NCBI GenBank assembly: GCA_002709405.1
Contig: PAQV01000007.1
Coordinates: 104,578 to 147,107, forward strand
Reading direction: 5' to 3'
DNA: 42,530 bases
From: Paracoccaceae bacterium
GTDB lineage: Bacteria; Pseudomonadota; Alphaproteobacteria; Rhodobacterales; Rhodobacteraceae
Below the pieces are notes generated by a model, which did not search any database, was not told where the DNA came from, and was given only the letters and a program-made list of their open reading frames with translations. Made by a program: the position numbers and the translations under genes. Below, piece after piece: positions 1-7,868 of this stretch (its first letter is position 1; the number at the start of each line of letters is the position of its first letter).

Positions 1-105
1 TGCCAATGATCTGCTCTTCGCTGAAACGGCTTTTCCGCATCGTCTGTCTCCTCGTCTGGAGAACAGGCTAACTTCAAACCGCGGACTTTTCAGGGGAGCA
101 GGTCA
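1..105 (-). mobile_element. IS3-family element, partial copy (orfA start and terminal repeat)
   Basis: These 105 bases are identical to 32789-32893, the orfA-proximal end of the complete IS3-family element at 31691-32893. They hold the first codons of orfA (ATG at position 40, reading left) and the terminal repeat GGGGAGCAGGTCA ending at 105. The rest of this copy lies outside the window. Orientation is the same as the complete copy, so the two are direct repeats flanking about 32 kb. The element interrupts an IS30-type transposase gene at 105. Confidence 0.93.
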
Positions 106-297
106 CTGAGCATTTATCCCGTAGTAGCCGCTTAAGCACGGCAGTTCCTCATCCGCAAAAGAGTTCCGTTTGATCTCGCGATAGACGGTCGAGCGATGCC
201 TGCCGATCTCTGCTGCAATCTTGCTCACCGACACTTTTGCATTCAGCATGTCTTCGATTGTGCGTCTCTCACGCAAATCCAGCTCTGTGTGGGCCAC
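105..297 (-). pseudogene. IS30-family transposase, N-terminal fragment
   Basis: The reading frame gives the N-terminal helix-turn-helix region of an IS30-family transposase. It opens with VAHTELDLRERRTIEDML, continues through IAAEIGRHRSTVYREIKRN and stops being IS30-like after SGYYGINAQ, exactly where the IS3-family end begins at 105. The start is taken as the GTG at 297, matching the usual M-AHTELDLRERR beginning; the frame stays open further upstream. The DDE catalytic domain is absent, and I did not find it beside the other IS3 copy. The fragment should bind DNA at most and cannot transpose anything. The rest of the IS30 upstream end probably lies within 298-425, but its terminal repeat could not be placed. 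Confidence 0.8.
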
Positions 298-766
298 GCC
301 CCGGCCTACGGCGAAAATGCTTATGTTAAAAAACTTTGCGTCAGCACTGACGGAAGGGTGAGGACAAGATTGCAAAGATGTGCCTTCCAGAAGGCTGAGT
401 TATCCCCGAATTTGATGACGCTTTGACCTATGATTTACGGTAGAAAGCCCACATCGGAACAAGCAAATACAGTGACGAAATCAAACGTCTTGTGCAACGT
501 TCCCCCAATTGGTCCCCCAGGCGGACCTGCGCTGCGTAGAGACACCCTGAGACGTTGTGAGACAGTCGATCCATACCGTTTAAAATGCTCCCGATGAGAG
601 TGAGACGTGCTGCGACGCCCTGAGACGGGTGTTCGAGTCCGTGTGGGCGCACCAGTTTCGGGCATGGTCCTTCCATATGTATCAACGCTTTGACGTAAAG
701 GGTCTATTCAGGGGAAGCCCTGGTCCTGGCCCACATTAAGGAACAGTCTCGTCTCAGCCTGGGCAG
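298..766. other. Non-coding interval between IS remnants
   Basis: No convincing gene is visible in this stretch of about 470 bases. The short open frames here lack recognisable protein features and overlap in several frames. The left part is probably the upstream end of the broken IS30 element. The middle contains a tRNA-3'-end-like segment, listed separately. Confidence 0.5.
621..654 (+). other. tRNA 3'-end-like segment (possible attachment-site relic)
   Basis: The bases read like a T-arm and acceptor 3' end: GTTCGAGTCC at 631-640, then GTGTGGGCGC and ACCA ending at 654. A regular T-stem cannot be formed on the 5' side, and no D-arm, anticodon arm or matching 5' acceptor strand was found upstream, so this is not a working tRNA. 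Such 3' fragments are often left where an integrase used a tRNA gene as target. No integrase gene is in the window. Chance resemblance remains possible. Confidence 0.35.
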
Positions 767-1085
767 CTAAGCACTGTCTCCGCCACACGCCCGATCAGCT
801 TGACGGGTGAAGTTCCAAGGAAGCAGCTCGTCGATCCTGCTGGCGGGGTGACCGTCGGCGATCGCTGCCCAGGCCGTATTCAGATAGGCGAAAGGCTCAA
901 CGTCGTTGATCTTCGCGGGCGCGATCAGGGTGTGAAATGGAAGGTGGTCCGCGAACTTGGCCACCAAAACATGCGCGATGGCATCTTCGGCGGCATCGCG
1001 CTCCTGCAGCAGCGCCAGAACAGCGGCGCGCTGGCTCTCAGGGATCGCGGGCAGGTCGATGGGCGGATGATGCCGCGCTTCAGGC
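767..1085 (-). pseudogene. IS66 transposase TnpC, deletion remnant
   Basis: Three pieces of TnpC are joined in one leftward frame. The first is the N-terminal stretch IDLPAIPESQRAAVLALLQE and what follows. The second is an internal piece with VAKFADHLPFH. The third is the extreme C-terminus, PAKINDVEPFAYL to ASRIDELLPWNFT. The catalytic DDE core of several hundred residues is missing, so two internal deletions are needed to explain it. The first piece has no convincing start codon. The stop codon coincides with the left terminal repeat at 767. The product cannot be functional. Confidence 0.75.
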
Positions 1086-1114
1086 CGTCCTGCGCGGATA
1101 TTCCCTAGACCGAG

Positions 1115-1468
1115 TCACTCTGCCACGGTCGGACGGCGCACCTCCAGCGATCGCACCCGGCGCCAGTTCAGGCCTGCGAACAGGGCCTCGAACTGCGCCC
1201 GGTTCAAGATCATGGCCCCGTCGCGCATAGCAGTCCAGATGAAGGTGCTTTCTTCCAAGCGTTTGTATGCCATCACGATCCCGCTGCCGTCCCAGAACAG
1301 GATTTTCAACCGGTCACCCCGCTTCGCCCGAAAGACGAAGGCCGTCCCCGTGAAAGGATATTCGGCCAGCGTGGACTGGACCAGGGCTGCGAGCCCATTT
1401 TAGCCTTTCCGAAAGCCAACCGGCTTCGTCACCACCAGAATACGCACGCCCTGCGAGGGCATCAGCAT
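1115..1468 (-). pseudogene. tnpB: IS66 accessory protein TnpB with in-frame stop
   Basis: IS66 Orf2 (TnpB) is recognisable from MLMPSQGVRILVVTKPVGFR at the start, through VFRAKRGDRLKILFWDGSG, to the C-terminal RLEESTFIW region. The ATG at 1468 overlaps the tnpA stop, the normal translational coupling of IS66. Codon 23 is TAA (1402-1400), right after FRKG, where relatives carry a methionine or histidine, so the protein is truncated after 22 residues. Length without the stop would be about 117 residues, normal for TnpB. The element is therefore disabled by a nonsense change as well as by the tnpC deletion. Confidence 0.8.
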
Positions 1469-1884
1469 GGCGTCATCCCGAGGGCGTGAACAATCTCCGC
1501 GATCCGGGCTGCAGGCGTGGCATGCGCCAACTCAATCACGACGCCGCTATTGGCAATCCGGATCGGGGTCAGAACAGGCGCTGTCTCACTCGTCCCGATA
1601 TATTCCATCACATCGCAGACCACGAGGAGCGAGAAGACCGGTTCGTCTGATGCTGCGGCGGGCAGCACCAGCTTGCCGTCCTTCGCAAGCCGTCGCCATG
1701 CCGAAAGCGGATTGGGGCGAATGCCGAACCGCTCGGCTACGGCATTCACCGTAGCGCCGGGCTCCAGCGTTTCCGAAACCGCTCGGGCCTTGGCCGCATC
1801 CGAACAGCGGCGATGACCCGACGCATGGACCTCGACGCCCAAAGAACTGAGAAACGGTCTGATCGCGCACATTGCGAAACGCAC
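1462..1884 (-). CDS. tnpA: IS66-family accessory protein TnpA
   Basis: A 140-residue frame with the IS66 TnpA signature: a helix-turn-helix in the first half (KARAVSETLEPGATVNAVAERFGI, then LSAWRRLAKDGKLVLP) and a C-terminal part ending PAARIAEIVHALGM. In IS66 elements this small DNA-binding protein is required for transposition together with TnpB and TnpC. The true start may be a little downstream of the ATG at 1884, since homologs begin close to the VEVHASGHRR stretch. The frame is intact, but the partners tnpB and tnpC are both broken, so it probably does nothing useful now. Confidence 0.72.
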   Translation of the reverse strand: MRFAMCAIRPFLSSLGVEVHASGHRRCSDAAKARAVSETLEPGATVNAVAERFGIRPNPLSAWRRLAKDGKLVLPAAASDEPVFSLLVVCDVMEYIGTSETAPVLTPIRIANSGVVIELAHATPAARIAEIVHALGMTPC

Positions 1885-1962
1885 TCCCGCATCATGAGAT
1901 GCGTATCACTTCGCAGTAGGCACCCACACACAGCAACGTGCGGTGGAGACAGCGCTTACTTC

Positions 1963-2024
1963 GGACTTCAGAGCCGGACAGATTCATCTTGAACCCGATC
2001 CACCAAATGCCGGGACTGAACACC
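1963..2024 (+). pseudogene. IS481-family transposase tail, fragment A
   Basis: These 62 bases match 4760-4821 with three differences and encode TSEPDRFILNPIHQMPGLNT, the C-terminal end of an IS481-family transposase. Unlike fragment B there is no stop after GLNT; the frame runs into unrelated sequence. The IS66 right end touches its upstream side. With fragment B it brackets the sulfotransferase/DUF5672 cassette, both in the same orientation. Confidence 0.78.
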
Positions 2025-2092
2025 CAAGAAAGCGGATACGGACTGCTTGGGCAAACCGGGTCACCGCACTGGATCAGTCAGATCAGAATTCC

Positions 2093-3034
2093 CTACCGTC
2101 GTAGCCGAAAGCCGGTAGCGCGCAGCAAAGCACTCGTCATCAATTTTAGGCTCGCAAATTTACCTTCGATGATGGGAGCCGCCTCTGGGCAATAACCTAG
2201 AAACGCAATTTGGTCGCGAAACGGCAGACTATTAGGCTTATGCGCTCCAAAACTTTCTTCCAAGAAACGGAACTGAGTCCCAAAGCGCGCACAAGCATTC
2301 GGGAGGCCAACCTGCGCGCCGATTATCTCCATATGGAAGCAAAAATAGGTATCTTCTCCTCCATGCCAGCCATGTCCGGGGAAGCGCTCAAAGCACGTCA
2401 TCATTTGATCCCAACTGCGAAGACTTAATCCGCCGTTGCCTCCATCCACTACGATGTTTTCCGGTCGATAGCGGCCCCATAGCGAACCGATATAATCATA
2501 CACTTCAAAATCTTTTAGATCAAAGGGAGAGTTTTCACAAAGAACGGCATCCGCCTGAAAAACCAATACTCGCCCCCTTGCAATGGTTTTTTCCCAGAAG
2601 GCCGGGCTCATCATCAAGGCATTGTAAATTGTATGGTCAATAGAATCACAGGAGAGCTCCGATAGAGTAAGAGAGCCGCTTCGCCGAAGCTTGTTTAGGA
2701 TTTTTGTATCCAGAAGATCGCCATTTTTGCGCCCATGAAACACATGGATTGGAATTCCGAGCCTGCGGTAGACCTGCTCCACTATTACCGGAAGATAGGA
2801 AATAGGACGGGTTTCAATAATCACAGCGGCAGTTCCAGAAATTTCTTCGTATGGCCGAGGTAGCGAGAGCAGAGAAGTGACTTCCCTCACAGGGGGGACT
2901 GGGATCTCTCTCGGCATACGCTCGTAGGTTTCGCGCAAATGAGATTCATTAATGTCCCCGCCTTTAATTCCCTTTCCCCGCAACTCGGCAAGTAATACCT
3001 GAGCCGTGGATGTCTCTTGAATTTCATTGTACAT
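2093..3034 (-). CDS. DUF5672 family protein (glycosyltransferase-like)
   Basis: A 313-residue protein resembling the DUF5672 family, which occurs in polysaccharide and surface-glycan loci and looks like a nucleotide-sugar-dependent transferase fold; no reaction is established for it. Visible family features are the VLVFQADAVLCENSPFDL segment, the DYIGSLWG turn, the glycine-rich GGNGGLSLRS motif and the acidic GGEDTYFCFHMEIIG motif near residues 235-250, placed where a DxD-like metal site would be. No signal peptide or membrane segment is seen, so it is probably cytoplasmic. It lies 149 bases downstream of the sulfotransferase on the same strand and may share its transcript. Both genes are A+T-richer than the exopolysaccharide genes nearby, which suggests separate acquisition. 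Confidence 0.65.
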   Translation of the reverse strand: MYNEIQETSTAQVLLAELRGKGIKGGDINESHLRETYERMPREIPVPPVREVTSLLSLPRPYEEISGTAAVIIETRPISYLPVIVEQVYRRLGIPIHVFHGRKNGDLLDTKILNKLRRSGSLTLSELSCDSIDHTIYNALMMSPAFWEKTIARGRVLVFQADAVLCENSPFDLKDFEVYDYIGSLWGRYRPENIVVDGGNGGLSLRSWDQMMTCFERFPGHGWHGGEDTYFCFHMEIIGAQVGLPNACARFGTQFRFLEESFGAHKPNSLPFRDQIAFLGYCPEAAPIIEGKFASLKLMTSALLRATGFRLRR

Positions 3035-3183
3035 ATAGGGCTCCTAAGTTTCAAGCTTGGCCCATAGGCCGCCCCTGTGGCTGGAACTTCTGCTCAGTAC
3101 CGACCCAAAACTGACTTTTAGAGGCGCTTTTATTGCAGCCTTATTCGGCTTCGACATCAAAGCCACCCCTGAATATAGTGCAT

Positions 3184-4086
3184 TCATTTCCATCCGTAAT
3201 CTTCACCGACAATCTCGTAGAGTTCTTGATTGAATATCTCATAATACTCAGATAGCCGGCTGCGCGATGCAGTGGGAATATCACCCTCTAAGCCCTTGAA
3301 TTTTAAATCAAAGCTCTTCGGGCTCCACGCCGATAGACCTAAGAAATCTGTAACTCTTTTAAAGACTGCATTTCCATCTTCAAACATGTCCTCAGACCGG
3401 ATGAAAAGAAATTGTGCGGGATCGAAATAATTAAGCCAACGATTTATCTGCTCGGCGTAACGCCCGCGCGCCAAATAGGAATACATCTGGTGGCGGTAGC
3501 TGTAATAGTGAATGTCTTCTTCAAGTTTTTTTGACTCACCGGACAACCGGGCTTCCTCTAAAGCAATGGCTCTATCAAAGCTTTCAGATTCAAACTCAAA
3601 TCGTTTTCCCTGCTTCCAATGGGAAAACGCCCGATCGACTGGATTTCGCATCAAAAGCACAAAGCGGGCATTCGGTGTAAGTCCATGGCAAATAGCTGGT
3701 GCTGCTGGGTGAAATATGTAATCTGGAGTTGCCTCACCAACGATTTGGCGACCCCAGCTGTTAGAGCATTCGGACAGAGCGGATCTTGCTGGGAAGTGTG
3801 ATCTAAAAAACCGCTCGCCGAGATCTCTGTGCGTGTTAAAGTAGTGAACTTCTTTCAGAGTCGCAGGGTATACTTCAGGATGTGATTCCAGGTGCATATA
3901 GAGCGTTGTCGTACCGCTCTTCATTGAACCAATCACGTAAAAATCCGGCAATGCGTTGTTTTTGTCATTGTAATGGCGGACGTCCAACCAAGCTTTACGT
4001 GTTAGCCGCCGCAGTTTGCGCGGTAGGAAGTGGTATGCTCGTGCCGCATCGTGTTCGCGGCTAGCCAAATCTGTCGATCCTCTCAT
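3184..4086 (-). CDS. Sulfotransferase domain protein
   Basis: A 300-residue PAPS-dependent sulfotransferase of the heparan-sulfate/NDST-like type. The 5'-phosphosulfate loop is VIGSMKSGTTTLY at about residues 51-63, and the 3'-phosphate motif is LLMRNPVDRAFSHW at about 144-157. The family transfers sulfate from PAPS to hydroxyl or amino groups, usually on carbohydrate. Beside a polysaccharide locus, modification of a glycan or glycolipid is the likely job; the acceptor cannot be read from the sequence. The length is normal and no signal peptide is seen. The start at 4086 is the first ATG, with the conserved domain beginning about 45 residues in. No PAPS synthesis genes are in the window. Its A+T-rich codon use and the flanking IS481 tails mark it as acquired. 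Confidence 0.85.
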   Translation of the reverse strand: MRGSTDLASREHDAARAYHFLPRKLRRLTRKAWLDVRHYNDKNNALPDFYVIGSMKSGTTTLYMHLESHPEVYPATLKEVHYFNTHRDLGERFFRSHFPARSALSECSNSWGRQIVGEATPDYIFHPAAPAICHGLTPNARFVLLMRNPVDRAFSHWKQGKRFEFESESFDRAIALEEARLSGESKKLEEDIHYYSYRHQMYSYLARGRYAEQINRWLNYFDPAQFLFIRSEDMFEDGNAVFKRVTDFLGLSAWSPKSFDLKFKGLEGDIPTASRSRLSEYYEIFNQELYEIVGEDYGWK

Positions 4087-4360
4087 GGTTTAGGCCCCAC
4101 TTTCAATGCCAGAAAGCCATCCATTCCACGTTCTCCTGCTTAATTTCAGATCAAGGCAAACTAAAATTGACTTTCGCACAAAGAACAAGCTGCAACTGCA
4201 CGTGCCACAAAGCCTGAAGCCTTTGATCAAGAACGGCTCCAAAATTCCGGCAGTAACGTCAGTTTGGATCTGCTATTCGATGCCCCCCGAGAAACGAACT
4301 TTGAAGTACCCCTACTTGCAGGGCGGGTTGCGGGTCGAGGGTGTTGTGCAGACGCAGCTG
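4087..4360. other. Intergenic region upstream of the sulfotransferase
   Basis: No gene is supported here. It is the 5' side of the sulfotransferase and should carry its promoter, but no clear -35/-10 pair stands out. It ends in the 50-bp tandem repeat. Confidence 0.4.
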
Positions 4361-4510
4361 CACTGCTCCCCAACCTTGGACCGCCGTAAGCTGGATTTTC
4401 CCGACTGTTGCACTGCTCCCCAACGTTGGACCGCCGGAAGCTGGATTTTTCCGGCTGTTGCACTGCTCCCCAACGTTGGACCGCCGGAAGCTGGATTTTT
4501 CCGGCTGTCT
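4361..4510 (+). repeat. Tandem repeat, three 50-bp units
   Basis: Three consecutive 50-base units begin CACTGCTCCCCAAC at 4361, 4411 and 4461. Units 2 and 3 are identical except for the last few bases; unit 1 has a handful of changes. Each of units 2 and 3 holds an inverted repeat GCCGGAA/TTCCGGC around a nine-base loop, so each can form a hairpin. The third unit runs straight into the IS481 fragment region. There are no unique spacers, so this is not a CRISPR array. Function unknown. Confidence 0.9.
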
Positions 4511-4542
4511 CACGATGACGGGCTGGTCTCGCCATCGGGATA

Positions 4543-4824
4543 ATGCACAAGCTGATGACCAAGCCCAACCATCCCTGGACCAACGGACAGGTCGAACGGA
4601 TTAGCCGTACGATTAAGGAGACCACCGTCAAACGCTTCCTCTGCGACAGCCATGATCAGCTGCGAACGTACCTCTCGTACTTCATAGCAGCATACAACTT
4701 CGCGCACTGGTCCAAGACCCTCAACGGGCTCACGCCCTACGAGTACATCTGCAAGATCTGGACTTCAGAGTCGGGCAGATTCATCCTGAACCCGATCCAC
4801 CAAATGCCGGGACTGAACACCTAG
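4543..4824 (+). pseudogene. IS481-family transposase, C-terminal fragment B
   Basis: About 93 residues of the C-terminal half of an IS481-family DDE transposase: NHPWTNGQVERISRTIKE contains the last catalytic Glu region, followed by TYLSYFIAAYNFA, LNGLTPYEYICKIW and the terminal NPIHQMPGLNT. The N-terminal helix-turn-helix and the first two catalytic aspartates are absent; upstream is the unrelated tandem repeat. The stop TAG at 4822-4824 overlaps, on the other strand, the stop of the secreted glycosidase-like gene. The fragment cannot transpose. Confidence 0.85.
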
Positions 4825-7679
4825 AGATTTACTTCTATCAGATAAATCTGAGCCGAGCCGGGCTCTAAGTTTTCTATTCGGAGCTGGGATAGATGATCGT
4901 TTTGTTTCATGGTGTTTTGTCGAAATAATACCCTCGGCCCGTCCACATTGCTCGTTGTGTAGTCGCCGCTCATGGTGAACCGAACCATAGAACTTGAGGT
5001 TTTAAAGGGCAGCAAAATAGTCACATCCGTGACACCAGCGGTGCCAGTGGGAACGTCGGGCACTAAGCGGGAGAGGACCACCAGAAGGAGGCGCTCCCCT
5101 TGAAGCAAGGGATAGATGTCGACCATCGGCGCATCCTCCAGAGCCTCGCGCTGGGACATCTCGGGCAGATCACGGCGGGGTACTCCCACTGGGTCGACCT
5201 TGAGCATGTCCCCAAGGCCCTTGCCCCCATTGTTCAGCACTGTCAGCCATTGCCAGGCGGGATAGGGCTGGCCGCCGTTCTCCCAGGTCGCATGGGATGT
5301 CCAGTATGGCCCCCGTCCAAAGGTGAAGTAGTTCTGAACACGGAAGCCATGGCGTGCCTGCATCAGGAATGTATCCAACGTTGCAGTGCCGGCGGCCGAA
5401 CTCTTCATGGCCTCTTCCTGCAGGGCGGCTTGTTCCTTGGTAACCCGCTGATTGTTCAGCCCGTTCAAGGCATAGCCAGGACCGGCCTCGTAGGTTCCGA
5501 TCTCCAGGGGTTCTCCGCGTCCTTCCGCCGTGGCGTCCCGGTTGGATGCGTCTGACTGTGAGCGACGGGCTGCGACTTGCACTGGAAAACCCAAGATCGA
5601 TGCAAAGCCTGATGGGCTGGGCGCGACCGGTCCCTCTCCTTCGTCCCAGCCGCCGTTGTAGGCGGCATTGGTTACGAGCGGGGACGAAGGGCTGCGTCGG
5701 GCCGCCGCGAAACCGTAATCGGAAATGGCCCAGCCGCCGAGCACCGGCTGAAGATGCGGTTCCAGGGCGGGCCAATAGGGACTGCTGCGGAGGATCGACA
5801 GCACGTATTCCTGGTAAAGCCCATAGACCTCGCCCCGGCTGTATTGCTCTCCCGTGGCTGCATCGGTCATGTCTTCGAAGACCCAAGGCCGGAAAAGCCG
5901 GTTCCATGTCTCGTTGCCGATCTCGAACCGGATGTGGTCGAAAAGATCTGTGTAGGGCGCCACCTGTCCTTGCGATGCCCGCTTGGCGGCCCAGGGCTTT
6001 GTCGCCGGATCATCGCCAGGGCCGAACGGAGCGGCGAGGAATTCGACCAGGCCGAGCCATTCCTCGGGGGCCAGGTGCGGTTCGATCTGAAGCCAGGGGT
6101 CCATGCCGACGCTTGCCATGCCTGCGAGGGTTTGCGGCAGGGTGTTCCCCTTGGCCGTGCTGATACCCCCGGCGGGGTTGGTCAACTGGGCCAGGTCATA
6201 GGTGCGCTGCATGGTCTTGATGAACCCATGGGTGCGCAATTGCCCCATGCCGGAGGTCACCAGGGCCTCGTGATCCTCAGGCAGCCAGGCGAGGTAGGGC
6301 GCGTCGGTCCGGTAGATACGAAAGTTGTCTATCGAGACCTCTCCGGTTCCTCCAAGCACAAGACCCATCCATCCGGCCTGCTCCCCATCGAAGATCCTGG
6401 GGACGCGAAACTCGACGACATGTTTCCGCCATTCAGCGGTGACGGGCAGATTGACCGGTTGCCCAGGCGCGTCACGCAGCGGCCCCTTGATCGCAAACCT
6501 GGCCTGAACGCCGGGGTCGCCTCGCAGCCAGACCTCGAAGCGATATGTCCTGGACGGATCCAGTACCTCGTACCAGCTCTGAGCTGTCCCCGAATGATTA
6601 TAAAGCCCGATCTCGAGTGGCCGATCGCGGAACAGGGTTGCCGTCAGGTAGGTCTCCCCGGGGGCTTCGACGGTCGTCTCGGCGGGGTGCTCCTCAAGGG
6701 CCCATGAGGCTTGCCCCTGGTCATCGGCGAACCCCTTCAACAGGTCGGGCCTGAACAGGCGTATCGCTCCGTGAGCACTCCAGACCCTGTTGGTCAGAAC
6801 TTCGTCCCGTTTCGGGGCCAGGAAGCGCTGGCGCAGGATGACCATGTCACCCGCCCGGATCTCCGGCCCTGATCCTTCAAGGTCGAGCCCGTAACCACGA
6901 TGCTGATCGGGTGGCACATCCGAGCGGTAGACGACATAGCCACGCGCACCGGGGACCGCGTCCCAGCCAAGCCGCAGCGTCTGGTCCGGCTGCATCATGG
7001 CCTGCAAGCGGGTCGGTGCGGAAAGCCGCCCTGGCGTATCGGAAAGCTTGGGGCGGTCGATCGTTTCAGGCGTGCTGGCCTTGCCGGGCTCGGCCGGAGC
7101 GGTCACGGCAATGGCCTCGGCCGGAGGCGAAAGCCGCCCGCGCCAATTGACTGCCCGGACCGTGTAGTAATAGGGCACCCCCAGCCGGTTCCATCCTTCC
7201 CAGCTTAACGAAACCGATCCCGTGCGCCCCGACAGCACCTTGCCGCCAAGTTGCGGGATCCAGCCCGTAGCCCGGTGTCCCCCATCGCGAACCCGGTCCC
7301 GGCGGACGGACACGAAACGCCCGTTCTCGATCCGCAGCACCTCGACATCAGCCCCGTCAAAAGCTCCTTCGCGCCAGCTGTCATACCCGGTCAGATCCGC
7401 TTGCGAGGTAATGACCTGATCCTGTGCCGTCTTGGTTACCCGCAAGAGTGTTCGGAACACCGTAGGCTCAAACCCTCCGGTCGAACTGAGCCGGGCCCCG
7501 TTTCCAAAGGCGTCGATCGTGGCTGTCAGGGGTGGTAAATCGGCTGCAACGACGTCTGGCGAGACCACGAACCGGGCGGTTTCGACGTCCTGTGCCAGGC
7601 TGGGGCTGCTGCCCAGGAGAAGCCCCGCGAGGGCCGCCATCAGTGTGGCATACGTGTGCGTCCAGGCGTTTCTTGTCAT
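4821..7679 (-). CDS. Secreted glycosidase-like protein with fibronectin-type region
   Basis: A 952-residue exported protein. An N-terminal signal peptide is clear (hydrophobic core TLMAALAGLLLGSSPSLA, cleavage near SLAQ). A region with two fibronectin-type-III-like parts (YYYTVRAVNWRGRLSPPAEA; LGWDAVPGARGYVVYRSD) fills roughly residues 160-260. A carbohydrate-binding-like beta domain (YRFEVWLRGD to GEVSIDNFRIYR) follows at about 380-460. A putative TIM-barrel part contains EIGNETWN at 586-593, which resembles the Asn-Glu acid/base motif of clan GH-A hydrolases. No specific GH family is recognised. Its counterpart at 26232-29438 shares this core. It lies 189 bases below the autokinase gene on the same strand, so it may have its own promoter. 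An extracellular role in trimming or releasing the polysaccharide is inferred. The last codons abut an IS481 fragment, but the C-terminus looks complete. Confidence 0.68.
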   Translation of the reverse strand: MTRNAWTHTYATLMAALAGLLLGSSPSLAQDVETARFVVSPDVVAADLPPLTATIDAFGNGARLSSTGGFEPTVFRTLLRVTKTAQDQVITSQADLTGYDSWREGAFDGADVEVLRIENGRFVSVRRDRVRDGGHRATGWIPQLGGKVLSGRTGSVSLSWEGWNRLGVPYYYTVRAVNWRGRLSPPAEAIAVTAPAEPGKASTPETIDRPKLSDTPGRLSAPTRLQAMMQPDQTLRLGWDAVPGARGYVVYRSDVPPDQHRGYGLDLEGSGPEIRAGDMVILRQRFLAPKRDEVLTNRVWSAHGAIRLFRPDLLKGFADDQGQASWALEEHPAETTVEAPGETYLTATLFRDRPLEIGLYNHSGTAQSWYEVLDPSRTYRFEVWLRGDPGVQARFAIKGPLRDAPGQPVNLPVTAEWRKHVVEFRVPRIFDGEQAGWMGLVLGGTGEVSIDNFRIYRTDAPYLAWLPEDHEALVTSGMGQLRTHGFIKTMQRTYDLAQLTNPAGGISTAKGNTLPQTLAGMASVGMDPWLQIEPHLAPEEWLGLVEFLAAPFGPGDDPATKPWAAKRASQGQVAPYTDLFDHIRFEIGNETWNRLFRPWVFEDMTDAATGEQYSRGEVYGLYQEYVLSILRSSPYWPALEPHLQPVLGGWAISDYGFAAARRSPSSPLVTNAAYNGGWDEGEGPVAPSPSGFASILGFPVQVAARRSQSDASNRDATAEGRGEPLEIGTYEAGPGYALNGLNNQRVTKEQAALQEEAMKSSAAGTATLDTFLMQARHGFRVQNYFTFGRGPYWTSHATWENGGQPYPAWQWLTVLNNGGKGLGDMLKVDPVGVPRRDLPEMSQREALEDAPMVDIYPLLQGERLLLVVLSRLVPDVPTGTAGVTDVTILLPFKTSSSMVRFTMSGDYTTSNVDGPRVLFRQNTMKQNDHLSQLRIENLEPGSAQIYLIEVNL

Positions 7680-7868
7680 GGAGTGGGGTCTCCGCGCTAA
7701 AACGATCAGGCAATTCTGCGCGCGGTCAGGGTCTCTTTCGCAAGGGCTCCTGCCGTGTGGGACGGTTTCCTCCCGCGAACGTGAATATCGGCTTGATCAG
7801 GTGCCCGTTTGATCGTGCTTTCAAGTACCAGCCTGAGGTCTAGGTCATGGGGCGGGACGGTGGGAGGA
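7680..7868. other. Intergenic gap inside the leftward EPS operon
   Basis: A gap of 189 bases between the autokinase gene and the glycosidase-like gene. It is long compared with the tight spacing of the three genes upstream, so a separate promoter or a processing site is plausible. No clear motif or hairpin with a T-run was identified. Confidence 0.4.

Larger units (their letters stand above)
767..1959 (-). mobile_element. IS66-family element, internally deleted
   Basis: A shortened IS66-type element transcribed leftward as tnpA, tnpB and tnpC. Both ends are visible: the left end begins CTAAGCACTGTCTCC at 767 and the right end, read inward, begins GTAAGCGCTGTCTCC from 1959, an imperfect inverted repeat typical of IS66. 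Intact IS66 elements are about 2.5 kb or longer; this one is about 1.2 kb because most of tnpC is gone. The eight bases outside each end do not match, so no target duplication is visible. The right end abuts an IS481-type tail fragment. Confidence 0.8.

Noticed and set aside
621-654. Functional tRNA gene
   Set aside because: Only the 3' part is tRNA-like; the T-stem and acceptor stem cannot be closed.
4361-4510. CRISPR array
   Set aside because: The 50-bp units are directly adjacent with no unique spacers, and there are no cas genes.
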